This document shows positions 11,458 through 22,717 of a stretch of 56,039 nt of DNA, one piece after another (the first letter of the stretch is position 1; each line of letters starts with the position of its first letter). Origin of the DNA: Phaeoceros laevis (Eukaryota > Anthocerotophyta > Anthocerotopsida > Notothyladales); contig JBNGIQ010009040.1 in the NCBI GenBank assembly GCA_049999765.1, forward strand, positions 1-56,039, read 5' to 3'. Below the pieces are notes generated by a model that saw nothing but the letters and a program-made list of their open reading frames with translations, was not told where the DNA came from and ran no database searches. The translations under genes and the position numbers were made by a program.

Positions 11458-13147
11458 CTATCGTGCATACGAGACAGCAACAACATATGCATTCCAGGCA
11501 TCGCATTGCTGAAACTGAGTAACTTCCTCGTAACAGCCACTGTCAGCCTCCTCATCGTCGTCATCTACTTTCCTACCTTGCAGATCAGGCATCTGTCTAA
11601 CCCACACATAGGTTGAATCAAATCCCGCCTCCTCAAGGCAATCCCGCACTTCAGGAATAGTCCACCTGTATGAAGCAGAAAATTCCGTTGAGCTGAAAGA
11701 GTATGTTGTATATGGGGAGATGCTTTCCATCACGTTACATGAGCTGAAGATAAAAATTAGGACAAACTCACAGTCGCCAGCTATAGCTGAAGGCCCGTCG
11801 TAACACCCGCTGATTCTTTAACTGAAAGTGCAAGCTGATGCGAGTTGTCCTTGTTAAAACATCAAACTCCTCTTGCTCCCATTTATACTGAAACATTGTA
11901 CGAGTCACAACCACAGTCGTCAGATTGGAGAAAAACCATGCCAGCCACTCCATATCCCAACCACTTGATTGAAGCCAAGGAAGCAGGAAATCAAGCAGCA
12001 GTACCGTGAAGTCCTCAAAACGGCGGCGAAGCTTGAGGGCACACTCAGAAGATGAACCACCATATAGGTCCATGGCAAAGATGCCACCCTTGCCGCTCAG
12101 GTGTTGCCGTGCTCTTCTGAAATACGTTATCAAATCAACCCGCTTGTGCAGACAGCAGCAGCTGTAATTGAATGCACAGATAATGTCCGCCCCGTGCATT
12201 GTGATCCCATTCGAAACATCTCCGCTAGATGTCTCCACCTCTTCTATAGATTCTGTAGGTGCGTTCTCCTGCCCATGCTGTGTTGGTGGTGATGAAGTCC
12301 GACAGGCATCACCATCTGGAGTCGAGTCACAGCCAGCGTTTGGAGGTGACTGGGACCTATCAGAGGCCTGCACCTTCTGGTCCATGGACAAAGAATGCAG
12401 CACGTTTCCATGGAAGAGAAGAACCCTGCTCTGGGCGTCTGAACCTAACTTGCTCATATTATGAGTAAGGCCCCAGCTGAGAGCATCCCTGTCCAAATCC
12501 ACACCCACAGCCGTTCGGCGAGCATCGGCTCGCACCCATTCTGCACTGGAAATGATGATCAAACAAGATCTTAATCTGCACAGCATCAGATGCAGTAATA
12601 AAGCTGTGAAAATCCAAAACGACCTTCCAACTGGAGGTAACGCTTCTAGCTAACATTTGTGTCTGGAACCAGAGATGTTGAAATAGAGGACCGAAACAAA
12701 CCACAACAATGCGGTTCCACAAAAATCTTCGCGAAAATGGATGGGAGTCCTCCTCCCAACGTAGGTCAAGAAAAATTTCTGCAAGTAGCTTATATCCCCT
12801 TTCGGTGACTGCCAGGAAGAAGCCAGCATCACAGGATAAGCACATAGACACCAAAATTCCGTTTCCACATTCTCCAACACGACAGAGACCTGCGACACCA
12901 GGCATGAATGAACTCTCCTTGAAAGTGAGGAACCAACCTGCACAGATCGCTGATACAGAGCATGCCTGTCGACAATTGCGGCGGTCGACTCGACTTCCAG
13001 TGCAAGCTCGGACCCAGCTTCATCGTCATCGTCATGCTGGATTGAGCTTGACTGACATTCTCCCTCGCCGTCGAAAGCTGAAGATGGCAGATCATCATGG
13101 ATACGTGGCTGCTGGCGTTGCCTTTGCTGCTTCTTGCTCTTCCCCAT
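11458..13147 (-). CDS. SAM-dependent (class I) methyltransferase, 431 residues
   Basis: Four exons: 13147-12938, 12808-12705, 12545-11772 and 11665-11458, with matching phases; the exon 2/3 junction is the least certain. After a polar N-terminus the protein reads HALYQRSVQ-SPKGDISYLQKFF, then the family motif HFREDFCGTAL, the SAM-binding AEWVR..AVGVDLDRDALSWG, the strand ADIICAFNYS, GGIFAMDLYGG, and the C-terminal WTIPEVRDCLEEAGF and EEVTQFQQCDAWNAY. This matches a widespread uncharacterised methyltransferase family known in bacteria and plants; the substrate is unknown. A low-complexity insert of about 60 residues rich in S, D, E and P (around SPPNAGCDSTPDGDACRTSS) separates two strands of the Rossmann fold. 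The start MGKSKKQQRQ was preferred because it splices in frame. Confidence 0.88.
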
Positions 13148-13482
13148 AGTGTCTCCGCCACCCCTCAGGCACCGGAGAATCGCAGATGAATGTCAGCGCT
13201 AGGACTAGATACTCTGGTCAGCTTAACCCTGGGTTCGAACCGTGGCGTCGATTCAAGCCCTAAGGCCTTTTCCACCTCGGTCTGGTGCATGAAGGTGCAT
13301 AAGAAGCTTCTGTCTTCCGACAGGCTATATATGAGAAAGGTATCTGGTGAGGGTTACTGGTTGGATTGCTGCCCGGTGTGAAGGATCCGGCTTGGAGATC
13401 CGGTTGGAGAGGAAGTTCTTCCGTGCTTTGCTGCAAGGAGGTGAATCTGTTTCTGTTCTCAGCTTTGAATTAGACGGGAGCG

Positions 13483-14850
13483 ATGCCGCAGAGCTATTCC
13501 TGCAACGCGTGCAACGCCGAGTTTGATGACGAGGCCGTGCAGAAGTCGCACTACCGTTCTGAATGGCATCGCTACAACCTAAGGCGGAAGGTGGTGGGCG
13601 TCCCTGGTGTGACCGAAGTCTTATTCAATATGCGGGTGGAGGCCCGGGCCAAGGAGCAGAGAAGCACAGAGAACGCGCAGCGTATGCTGTACAAGTGTGT
13701 GTTGTGTGGTAAAGAGTATACCACCGAGAAAGCACATGCTCAGCATGTGCAGTCCAAGGCTCACCTCAGCAAAGCAGCAGCGCAACCTGTTGGGGCTGGT
13801 GGTGTTTCGGTTATCATCAGACCTGCTCCTTCGCGTCCAGTAAGTGGAGTGCTCTCATTGTTGTCTTCAATTTCCGTTTGGATGAGATGAGATGCTGCTT
13901 TTTAGTGAAGAAGCATTGTTTGGATCAGATTAGTTTGCTGAGCTTCTTCCCGTTCACAGGACACGACTGAGACATTAGCAAAATCAGAAAACAAACAGGA
14001 AGATGAGTCGGATATGGATGGCAGCGAGGAAGAGTGGGAGGAAGTTGACGGGGAGGAGGCCGATGAGATCACAGACCTAGAGGAGAGTGATGTGAGGATG
14101 GGTGGTGTTGAGGGAGAAGAAGACGGGGGAGCAGAGGGATGGGATGTTTCTCAATGCTTCTTTTGCGACTTGAAGCCTGACGGGACAGTTGAGGGTTGTG
14201 TAGAGCATATGCACAAGGCCCATGGCTTTTTCATCCCCGACTCGGAATACCTTAAGGATGTTGAAGGCCTCCTCACCTACCTTGCTCTAAAGGTCACGAA
14301 GGGCCATATGTGCCTGTATTGTGATTACAGGGGGAAGCGTTTCCAAAGTCAAGAGGCTGTGAGGAAGCACATGATATCAAAGAGTCATTGCAAGTTGTGG
14401 TACGGTGATGGTGATGAAGAGGGAGCAGAGGAAGAGCTGGAAGAGTTTTATGACTTCAGCAGCAGCTACATGGTTGAGGGAAACAACTCTCAGCTTATTG
14501 CTGTTCGAGACTTGGATATGGAAGCTCCTGTTTCTCTGACCTCTGCTGGACTGGAGCTGGTTATTAAGTCTGCTGATGGGAAGCCAGCAAAGACCATTGG
14601 ATCCAGGGAATTATTTCGCTACTACAAACAGCGGCCTAAGCCTTCGGAGACACGGAACGAAGTGCTAGTGAATGCTGTTGTTGCCAAGTATCGGAGCTTA
14701 GGTTTGGCTACCCTACAACCAGGTTTTTCGAAGTTGAGGAAAACGGAAGAGATGCGGAAGAGGCCTTCTCAAAGAGCAGAAGTGATAAGGTCCCGTATTG
14801 CCCTGAAAAATAATGTGATTCGTAACCTCCCCAAGAACTGCACTCATTAG
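13483..14850 (+). CDS. Cytoplasmic 60S subunit biogenesis factor, REI1/REH1/ZNF622 family
   Basis: Exons 13483-13839 and 13960-14850 join in phase 0 (donor CCA|gtaagt, acceptor ttcacag) to give 415 residues. The N-terminal C2H2 finger (YSCNACNAEFDDEAVQKSHY..EWHRYNLRRKV) is followed by the family VTEVLFNMRVEAR segment. A second finger (YKCVLCGKEYTTEKAHAQHV), an acidic stretch (14014-14130) and the C-terminal finger pair (CFFCDLKPDG.. with HMHKAHGFFIPD; MCLYCDYRGKRF) come next. This order is diagnostic of REI1-like proteins, which act late in cytoplasmic 60S maturation and help release the Arx1/Alb1 export factors. The last 124 bp including the stop are repeated in tandem just downstream. Confidence 0.95.
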
Positions 14851-14974
14851 TTCGAAACTGAGGAAAACGAAAGGGATGCGGAAGAGGCCTTCTCAAAGTG
14901 CAGAAGTGGTAAAGGCCTTGTATTGCCCTCAAAGATTTTGTGATTCGTAACCTCCCCAAGAACTGCACTCATCA
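14727..14974 (+). repeat. 124-bp tandem duplication of the REI1 gene 3' coding end
   Basis: Positions 14727-14850 (the end of the last exon, stop TAG included) are copied directly at 14851-14974, beginning 'ttcgaaactgaggaaaacga' and ending 'ccaagaactgcactcat', with about a dozen substitutions. The copy lies after the stop, so it is non-coding 3' UTR derived from coding sequence. Confidence 0.93.
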
Positions 14975-15571
14975 GTGAAGTGTTCATTCCTCAGTCTGAA
15001 CTCGTACAAACACTGCAAGGAAAATTGTGGAAACGATGTACACAGTTCTTTTTGAACGAATTTCGGTATTCCGGAGGGTGGCATCCGCACCACTTACAAA
15101 GCCCGAAGTTCGTTTAGCAAAGTGCTGAGTTGCACAGATCCATACTTGTAGGGTAGAGTGAGACTTCCGTACAAAAAACTAACGGCTGTTGCAACTGGTC
15201 TTGAAATCTCTAATGCTAAGCTCAGAAAGGCAGCCGGCAGGCTTCCTTCCACTTCCGATTATCAGGGCTTCAGTTTTTGTAATAGGATCTTGCAGTCCAA
15301 CCATCCTTGGTGTGCGAGTTTTTCACTATTATCCAATAAGTTGAACCTATCTGGCCTTCCTCATCACGTGAAACCAGGAGAAACCGACACCAACAGCATC
15401 CATTTTCCATGAAAGGACAGGGCAACTTAAGGCAGAAGCCTCTACAGATCCTCCGTGTCCTTCCTGCTGATCCCAGGAACCCACTCACCTAATTCAAGAG
15501 TTTCAAGCCCCGCAAATTCTCTCCAACCAAAACCCCAGCAAGGGGCACAGCGAAAACACCTGCCAAGAAGA
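14975..15571. other. Intergenic; 3' flanks of convergent genes
   Basis: No coding, RNA or mobile signal that I can support. The region separates the convergent REI1-type and FAM32A-like genes and probably holds both 3' UTRs. Confidence 0.5.
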
Positions 15572-15982
15572 TCAGCCAGGGCCAACCTTTGGAATGTCAT
15601 AATGCTCGCTAAGATTGGCTAGATACTGGTTGAACTCCTCAACCTTCTGGCGGTGAGACTTGCTCCCCAACTTCGCCAGCCTGCGTGCCTCCAGCTTTGC
15701 CCTCTGTTCGTCGTACACCTTCTCTGCAGGAGTCCGATGGTCTTCCAGAATGGCCAGCTGCTGCTCTCCGCTGCCACCCTCTTTGCCCTTCTCCGGTTCC
15801 TCACCAGCCACCTCCTGATCTGATCTCTCTTCCAACAGCTTCAGCTGCTGCTCCTGCTCCTGCTGCAGCAGCAAAAATCCCTCGTCCGTCCGCCGCTTTT
15901 TCTTCTTCACGCCACCGTTCTTAACATCCAGCGCCTTGCCCTTGAGCTTCAACTTCCCCGGCACCACATTGGCGAATGACAT
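15572..15982 (-). CDS. FAM32A-like protein, 136 residues
   Basis: A short one-exon frame with the family layout. A conserved start MSFANVVPGKLKLKGKALDV leads into a Lys-rich run (KKKKRR), a Gln/Glu-rich middle, and the diagnostic C-terminus: RTPAEKVYDEQRAKLEARRL, SKSHRQKVEEFNQYLANL and SEHYDIPKVGPG. FAM32A proteins are small, mostly disordered nuclear proteins. The human member binds the catalytic spliceosome near the 3' splice site. The length of 136 compares with about 112 in animals, the difference being the QEQEQQ / EGGSGEQQ middle. The start is fixed by the conserved N-terminus at 15982. An upstream 5' UTR exon may exist. Confidence 0.92.
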   Translation of the reverse strand: MSFANVVPGKLKLKGKALDVKNGGVKKKKRRTDEGFLLLQQEQEQQLKLLEERSDQEVAGEEPEKGKEGGSGEQQLAILEDHRTPAEKVYDEQRAKLEARRLAKLGSKSHRQKVEEFNQYLANLSEHYDIPKVGPG

Positions 15983-16734
15983 GGTTCCTAGAAAAAGAGG
16001 AGCGCGATATGCGTAACCTACAATTTAGCAAACTTGGCGGCCGAGTGGATGTGGGAAACTTGAGGCAGTTGTTCCTCCACCCGTCAGACCAGGGACCTCC
16101 CGAGTGAGGGACTGATGAGTCTGAGGGCCCCGGTGTCATCCAACAACTAATTTCTTCAAAGAAGTCTAGCTCTGGTTGTGATGGTACCAGGCCGGAAGAA
16201 AAATCGTCAGTAGTCCCTTGTACGTTTGGAGAAGTTACTTCGAAAACATATTAGCGAGGATCCATATAAAGACAAGCACAATGCTACTTACAAGCGGCTC
16301 CTCGGGCCTGGGCAGACTAACTAGGAAGTTTCGGAACAACCGCCACCAAGATGACTAAATTTTGCATGCACGCAAATCCAGGCAGTGCAAAAAGGTTACA
16401 GAGGCTGCGGTGACTGGAATGTTCGAAGGTCGGTCTTTGGACTCAAGGCTTTTATAAGCTCCTAGGCATCGTGCCATCTTCGTGCTCGGAAATACCGGAC
16501 TGGCCAATCACCTTCTACGTAGCTGCCATGTTTAGCATCCGCTACTGAGTGATGTCGTAGGTCATCTTGTGGTGGCAGAAAGCTTTTGTGGGGGTTGTCG
16601 GATTGAGGCCCTAATGCCTTCCAGAAGTGAAGTCGGCAGCAGGTTTCTCTCGGAGGTTGTAGAGGCTGTTGAATGATGGCCTAGGATCTTATGTGGTGCA
16701 CAGAAGCGGGGTTTGTGCGGTAACAGGAAGGAAG
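15983..16734. other. Divergent intergenic region
   Basis: Upstream of the FAM32A-like gene (-) and of the SWIB gene (+). No ORF or RNA here has recognisable features. It presumably contains two promoters. Confidence 0.5.
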
Positions 16735-18458
16735 ATGGTCTCGGATGCAGAGCTTGCGCAACGTATCACTGCTATTCTTGAGAAAGCGGATCTTTCCGCC
16801 ACCACCACTACTACAATTAGACAGCAGCTTGAGAAGGACCTAGCCGTAGACCTTTCCTCTAAAAAAGCCTTCATTCGGCAGCACATAAATTCTTACCTTC
16901 AGGAGCAGCAGAGCAGCGAGGGAGGGGGTGTACAGGCAGAGGAAGGGGGCGAGGAGCAGCAGGAAGGCTCTGAGGTGGACGAAGCTGAAGATGATGGGGA
17001 AACGAGGGAAGAAGAACAGGGCACTGAGGAGGAAGAAGATGGCAAGCCAACAGCTCGGGAGAGTGTACGATCCCCTGAGCCGGAGCCTGACTCCAAGCGT
17101 ACGCGAGCCAAGATTGATAGGGCTATGAAGAACAGGTACAATTCGGGCATCTAGGTACTTGGATTGTGAGAATGGACGAGAAGACTGTGCAACGCCACTA
17201 ACTGCAATTTTAGGTCAATTGTGTAAGCATGTGTCCAAGTGAAGTGCATTCTGAGTTGGAGTATCTTCCTGCGTGATTGACAGCTTGCCCAAGGAAAAGA
17301 AAAAACGAGCAGGTGGTGCTGGTGGGCTGAATAAGGTTTGTGGTCTTTCTCCAGAGCTGCAGAAGATAATTGGGGAGAAAGAGTTGCCACGAACACAGGT
17401 AGTCATGTGTTGCCATTGCCTCTTCTTGCTGTTCACAATTGCGGCTACCAGGTTCAACTACAATATGCTATAGGTGTATAATTACAAACTTTTTGCACCG
17501 ACAGAGCAAGTTTGGCTACTAATATAGTGCGTTAGAGGGCTGTTGGTACTGGCAGTTCACATCGTTCTTGTGGTTGTTGTGGGTCCAGGTAGTAAAGCAG
17601 CTCTGGGAGTACATTAAGGAGTACAATTTGCAAGATCCGAACAACAGACAGAGGATAATTTGTGATGATGCCTTAAGGGGTCTGTTTGGAACAGACTCTA
17701 CAGACATGTTCAAGATGAACAAGCTTTTGTCTAAGCATATATGGCCTCTTGAGGTCAGCAAGGCCGCCGAAAGTAAGCTACCACCTTTGCATTATGTTCG
17801 TTTCCACTTTTGCATGATCATCGTTCTGTTAACCAGATGATCACCGTTCTGTATCCCTCATCCCAAGATGATATTTGACTTGAGTTGATGATTCCTGGAT
17901 GCCTCAGCAGGTCCTGCCGAGGGAGATGTAGTGGAACCAAAGCCGAAAAAGGCAAAAAAGGAGCCCTCGAGTGGGAAGGGAAGGAACTCTGGGTTCCTTT
18001 CCCCTCGCCCAATTTCGGAAAAACTTTCTAGTTTTTTTGGCACAGGTGAAACAGAAGTTGCCAGGGCAGATGCTGTCAAACGAATATGGGATTATATCAA
18101 GGAAAACGGGCTCCAGGTGGGTTCTCTCTGGCGCCACACTTGGTTCTCCTTATCTCGAAGCACTTGGTGGAGATATTTGCTTCTTCAAATCATCTCCACA
18201 TTTTTTATGCCCCTCCGCTGCTCCTGTCCTACCCACGGGGGGGAAGTTGCTGAGAACTTTTCCATATAATTGTCTGATGCGTGCATGGCTATTGTGCTTA
18301 AGAACTGTCAAATCTAATGTTCTGGCTCTGTCTTCCAGGATCCAGCAGACAAACGGACCATTCTATGCGACGACAAGCTTCAAGAGCTTTTTGGCTGTAA
18401 AACTTTTATTGGATTTCGAGTGGCTAAACTTTTAGAAGAGCACTTTATCAAGGAATGA
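16735..18458 (+). CDS. DEK C-terminal domain plus double SWIB/MDM2 domain protein (UAF30-like), 341 residues
   Basis: Five exons with consistent phases: 16735-17135, 17284-17398, 17589-17772, 17911-18116 and 18339-18458. Residues about 1-60 form a DEK_C helix bundle (SDAELAQRITAILEKADLS.., SKKAFIRQHINSYL), followed by a very acidic segment (about 65-110). SWIB domain 1 spans exons 2-3 (GLNKVCGLSPELQ.., VVKQLWEYIKEYNLQDPNNR, IICDDALRGLFG). A Lys/Ser linker leads to SWIB domain 2 in exons 4-5 (ISEKLSSFFGTG, AVKRIWDYIKENGLQ-DPADKR, CDDKLQELFG). Such proteins are chromatin-linked transcription factors; UAF30 is the yeast RNA polymerase I factor subunit. An upstream in-frame ATG at 16669 is possible, but the DEK_C start favours 16735. 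Confidence 0.93.
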
Positions 18459-19205
18459 GGCTGTACAGCATGTAGTTCAGGGTTTTTGTTGCCGACGGAT
18501 GAAGGGGAAACATCCAGGATCCAGGTATCTGTGTATCACAGCCTTTCCTGGGCAGTACTCCGGCCAGACCAGAGCATGGTAACATGTGGAAGCTTCCAGT
18601 GCAGCATTGAAGGTCCTATCATAGGCCTTCGCGCTAATGGACAGTTGCAGAGGCTGTGCAGACCGAAGGTTAGTTAATCGTTACCAGAAATCGAAGGGGA
18701 ACTCTGTCCGTCGTGGTGGCACAAGTGGTATCTTGCCAACAGTTTCTTAACCGTCGGGGCGCTAAGCATGGAAGACCACATAAATCCAAGTAACTGTGTC
18801 CAGAACCCAGTTTGCGTTGCAAATGAAGGCGGCGTGTAATTCGGGGACCACCAGCACATTGGGAGTGTTTTAGGGAATTGCTTTCCGTCCCAAGCTTCTC
18901 TGTTAAGAGTTCTGAGCAATTGTAGGTCGCTTGACTTGTATGGTTCGGAGCTATTGTTAGTCGGTGACAATTGGCAGCTCGGAGCTCTTGTCCGTCGGTG
19001 ACGAAGTTCTACCAAATAAGGCAGTTCCAAACTTCAGACGACAAGTAATTTGCAAAGATGCACGGGGTTCAAATCAGGAGGTAATCTTCGGCCAGACCAG
19101 ATTCTAGCAGCACTCTGTGAACTTGTCGGCACTAATCTACATTATTTACAACTATATCTCGGTTCTACTGCGGATGGATGTGCACTCTAAGAAGCGCAAA
19201 CTTGG
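18459..19205. other. Intergenic, convergent 3' flanks
   Basis: Between the SWIB gene and the acidic-protein gene, both pointing inwards. Short frames on both strands have no family features. No repeat stands out. Confidence 0.5.
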
Positions 19206-19922
19206 TCAGTCGTCTGCAGATCTGTCCTTCTCCATTTCGTCCGGCAGCTCATCTTCCACTTCGCCTGGCAAAGGCTCGTTCTGCGCCAAGTCTTCAGACC
19301 ACTCCTCCGTCTCCTCCTCTTCTTCCTTCTCCATCTCTTCATAGAAATAAAGTAGCGTTAGTTCAGGCATCAAAGTGCTGCTCTTCAACAAGCGATTATC
19401 CACAAGAGTTTATCACCAGCACTAGCTTGCCCTAAATCACCTCTGATGTCTTTGTCCTTGAGGGGAGGAGCGTCCTCCCCGGGGACCTCCTCTACATCCC
19501 CCGGATCTTCGTCGCTCACGTCCTCAACTACAGGGATAGGCTCATCTTTTTTTGTAGTAGGGTACTCATACTCTGGGCCAGTGCCAGCCTCTGTGGAAGG
19601 GAGCATGCGTACAACAGTTTATTTCCCAAAACATGGTAATCCGAGTGCCACAGGCATACACTAATCTCTGAGATTAAATGAGTAGTTCCGGTGGGTAGCG
19701 ATGACAATGCAACTTACGGGCTACAAGCTCTTCCGACAAGTCGCCCTCCTCTTCATCCTGAAAGGACAGCAGCATTCCAAGCTTGAGTCCACTCTGGATC
19801 GAGCATCTGGACCTACAGGTCCGAGTCTAACTAGCTATAGCTACTAGTCAACATGGCATGACCTCAATAACTTAAATTGTCAGATCGTTACGTACCTTCG
19901 CGCGTCTCTGCCTGGAAGCCAT
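19206..19922 (-). CDS. Small highly acidic protein, 115 residues, family not recognised
   Basis: Four exons reconstructed from splice signals and matching phases: 19922-19896, 19757-19718, 19590-19441 and 19336-19206. The protein starts MASRQRRAK, basic only at the N-terminus. It continues DEEEGDLSEELVAQ, GPEYEYPTTKKDEPIPVVED, a run of D/E/P (DEDPGDVEEVPGEDAPPLKD), then EMEKEEEEETEEWSEDL and a final ELPDEMEKDRSADD. No signal peptide, membrane segment or known domain is visible; it is probably intrinsically disordered. Four in-phase GT..AG exons over only 717 bp argue that this is a real gene rather than chance. The basic start plus acidic body would suit a chromatin- or ribosome-associated chaperone-like role, but that is speculation. 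Confidence 0.72.
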
Positions 19923-22717
19923 GGGCGCTGTTGGGACACTGGCAGCATTCAGTCTGCAGACAGTAGTCGACGAGGGTGGACATGATGAACATCCCGCCTG
20001 GTAATCGGGCATGAAAGTCACCTGTCTGCAATGTTGTTTTGACAGTTGTCCGGCCTTTCGGTGGTAGACACGTAGGTGAAAACTGGTTAACTCCGAGTCA
20101 CAGCTGCTGAGCTGAAATAGATTACCTACTGATTAATGAACCAGACTATTATCTGAAGCCAAAGAATGAACCTGCTCAACAAGATTAGTATGGGCTGAGC
20201 TAAATAAATAATAGATACCGTCGTCTACCCAGCTAGCTTGAGTAGTTTGGAGTTTCGCTGCTTCCAAAGTTCCAACCAAGGATGTGTATGCTACAAAATA
20301 TGGAGCTACAAAATATGGAACCTTATTTTTATACCAAATGTTCTCACAATCTGAGGATACATACTAGAACAGAATTATGTTAGTATAAATTCAAGAGCAA
20401 GGCTTCAAAATGTTGCACCATTTGTGAGGTGATCTCCTCGTTGGAGAGCATAAATCTACAAATTGATAAATGAGTGAAAATGAACGGAATATAGGGATGA
20501 ATAGATACAAACCAACAAACAAGGTTTGTTGAGAAATGTACACAAACACAATAGATACATAGGAGGAAATAATTGCAAACTCAATAAATAAGACGCTCTC
20601 ATAATCTTTCCATAACACAACTACAAGATGTATATCTATAAAGTGCTAGTAGACGAGATTGAATGGTAAGTGACATGAGTCCATCTACATCATGCACTTG
20701 CAAACTTTATTTATTTAATTCTTTATCATTAGGTGTATGCAGCCAGACATCCAGCCTTTCACTTGGGAGCCCACATATCACATTTTGTGTGCCAAGGAGT
20801 GGACGAATCTGGAGAATTTGCTGTTTGCCATCTATGGCAAGTATGGTAGCAACAAGGGAGTCAATATTCTCCGATGTATATGTGGCCTTGGGGGTCATAC
20901 TCCAGAAGTTGCGTGGGGTTGCTGTCAATTGGGCCTTGTGCAAAGGACTGATTGAGAAATTGCAAGATGGCCACACCAAAAGATTCAAGCGGCAGTCCTT
21001 TGCATCTCCCTCGCTTTGGGGTTCAGCAAGCACAAGCAATTGAACACCAAAGAGAGGGAGATTGAAGCTTCACAAAAGAACACCAACACCATGCTTTTCA
21101 AGTGCCATGAAACCTTGCAAATGCCAGCACCGCAATTAGGAGTAGAAACAAGCATACGCTTTTCAAGTGCTTCAAGNNNNNNNNNNCCGCAATTAGGAGT
21201 AGAAACAAGCATACGCTTTTCAAGTGCTTCAAGTGCCATGAAACCTTGCAAATTCATTGCTTTTCAAGTGCGATAAAACCTTGCAAATTCATTGCTTTTC
21301 AAGTGCCATGAAACCTTGCAAATGCCATAAAACAAACATATCATAGCATCTGCCAGGTGTGGAACTTTCATGGCTTTTCAGGTGCCTTGAAACTTTGCAT
21401 GGTTTTGCAAATAACAATGTCATTTCAAACCTGTGTGTGCTAAGCTCAACTCGTCCGAAGAGATTATGCTCAAGAATTCCAAAAGATCCTCTTCAAAAAT
21501 AACAATATTATTTCACTCATGTGTGTGTGTGTACAACTTCAGGAAGTTAACGATTCCCAACTAGGATCCCACCCATGTGCTCGCTAAGCTCTCGAGACAA
21601 GAGTCAATTGAGTTGGCATCTTGGTTAGCTAGTTGCCTATATAATATGGCTATTCACATGGTATCTATGTCTTTAACCGATTCATTATTCCTAAGTGTGG
21701 AGAACTCTAAATCTTGAGTATATGTTACGATGTTGAAAATCTTAGTGGGAAACTCTTTTGGTGGTATCTAGATTCAACTAAGTCATACCAATGATACCAT
21801 GCTGGTTTTTTTATTAGTTTTAAAATTTCTTCACAGGGAATAACTTGTAAACCATGACTTACCCAAATGCCAATAATGTAGGGTAGCATGAGATTGGCTC
21901 TTGCAATAGAGTATAGTAGTAGTAGTAGATTATGGTGTTTAGCCAACTCCACATGGGAATTGAACACCCCATCAGGTTTTTCCAAGACTTTACCAAAGTC
22001 TTGCTCAAACTTCAAGGTGTAGAGAGTACATGAGAGTGACCTTATATATTACGAAACTAATTACTGGAATAAAAATAACTTAGATATCTATTTTTCCAAT
22101 CTCCTTTTGCACTACCAATCTCAAGTTTCCATCTATGTAACCAGCGACACCCTCTTCGGGAAGATACCAACAAAAAACTCACACACTTCAAGGCACCCAA
22201 TGTGCAAATTTGAAATTTAGAGTGACATTCATGGTCTAAGTTTAGGCAGTACCCGAGTATAAATTGACGGCCCTGGCTTCACTCGCTTCGAACTCACTTG
22301 TTCTCTCGCTTCGAGATCAGCTTTCCGTCGTCTTCACCGCCCCTAGTCTCCCGTCAGTCACTATAATTAAACTTTCTCCTTCCTTTCCTCGGCTTTTGAG
22401 GGCCCGCCGGTTATTAGCGCGCCTTGGAACGCGAATTTTACATGAGCGGCGTGGAAGCCAAGGTCTGCGAAAGGTGAACTACCAGAAGCGCACAGGACGC
22501 CACCTGCTGACGTGTCCCCATCCTTGTTGTACAAATCAAAACGACGACTCTGCAGCAGCAGAGCTTTTTATTACTTTCCTTTCCGGGTGCAACAGATACC
22601 GAGACTGATCTGACTACTTAGTTCACGGCCACACACTTGGCCACACCGAAGCAAGGGCTTCTTCTTCGGCTCCTCCTTCTCCCTCCCTCTCCATTCGAGC
22701 TTGGCCGACTGAGAAGA
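19923..22717. other. AT-rich intergenic region with degenerate repeats
   Basis: No gene could be supported. A minus-strand open frame of 110 codons at 20707-21039 and overlapping plus-strand frames may be mobile-element debris, but no domain is recognisable. Around 21100-21330 a motif close to 'ttttcaagtgccatgaaaccttgcaaa' recurs four or more times. A (GTA)n stretch lies near 21911. Bases 22264-22717 become GC-rich and probably hold the promoter and leader of the cytochrome b561 gene. Confidence 0.5.
21131..21232. repeat. Identical 46-mers flanking a 10-N gap
   Basis: The sequence ending 'caagtgcttcaag' before the gap (21131-21176) is repeated exactly after it (21187-21232). The 10 Ns at 21177-21186 therefore probably mark a failed merge of overlapping contigs rather than missing DNA. 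Confidence 0.85.

Noticed and set aside
13225-13245. GGTTCGAACC B-box-like word, candidate tRNA
   Set aside because: The flanking T-stem does not pair and no acceptor stem or anticodon arm could be built.
20707-21039. 110-residue minus-strand frame as a transposon protein
   Set aside because: No recognisable domain, and plus-strand frames of similar size overlap it. Left as unassigned.
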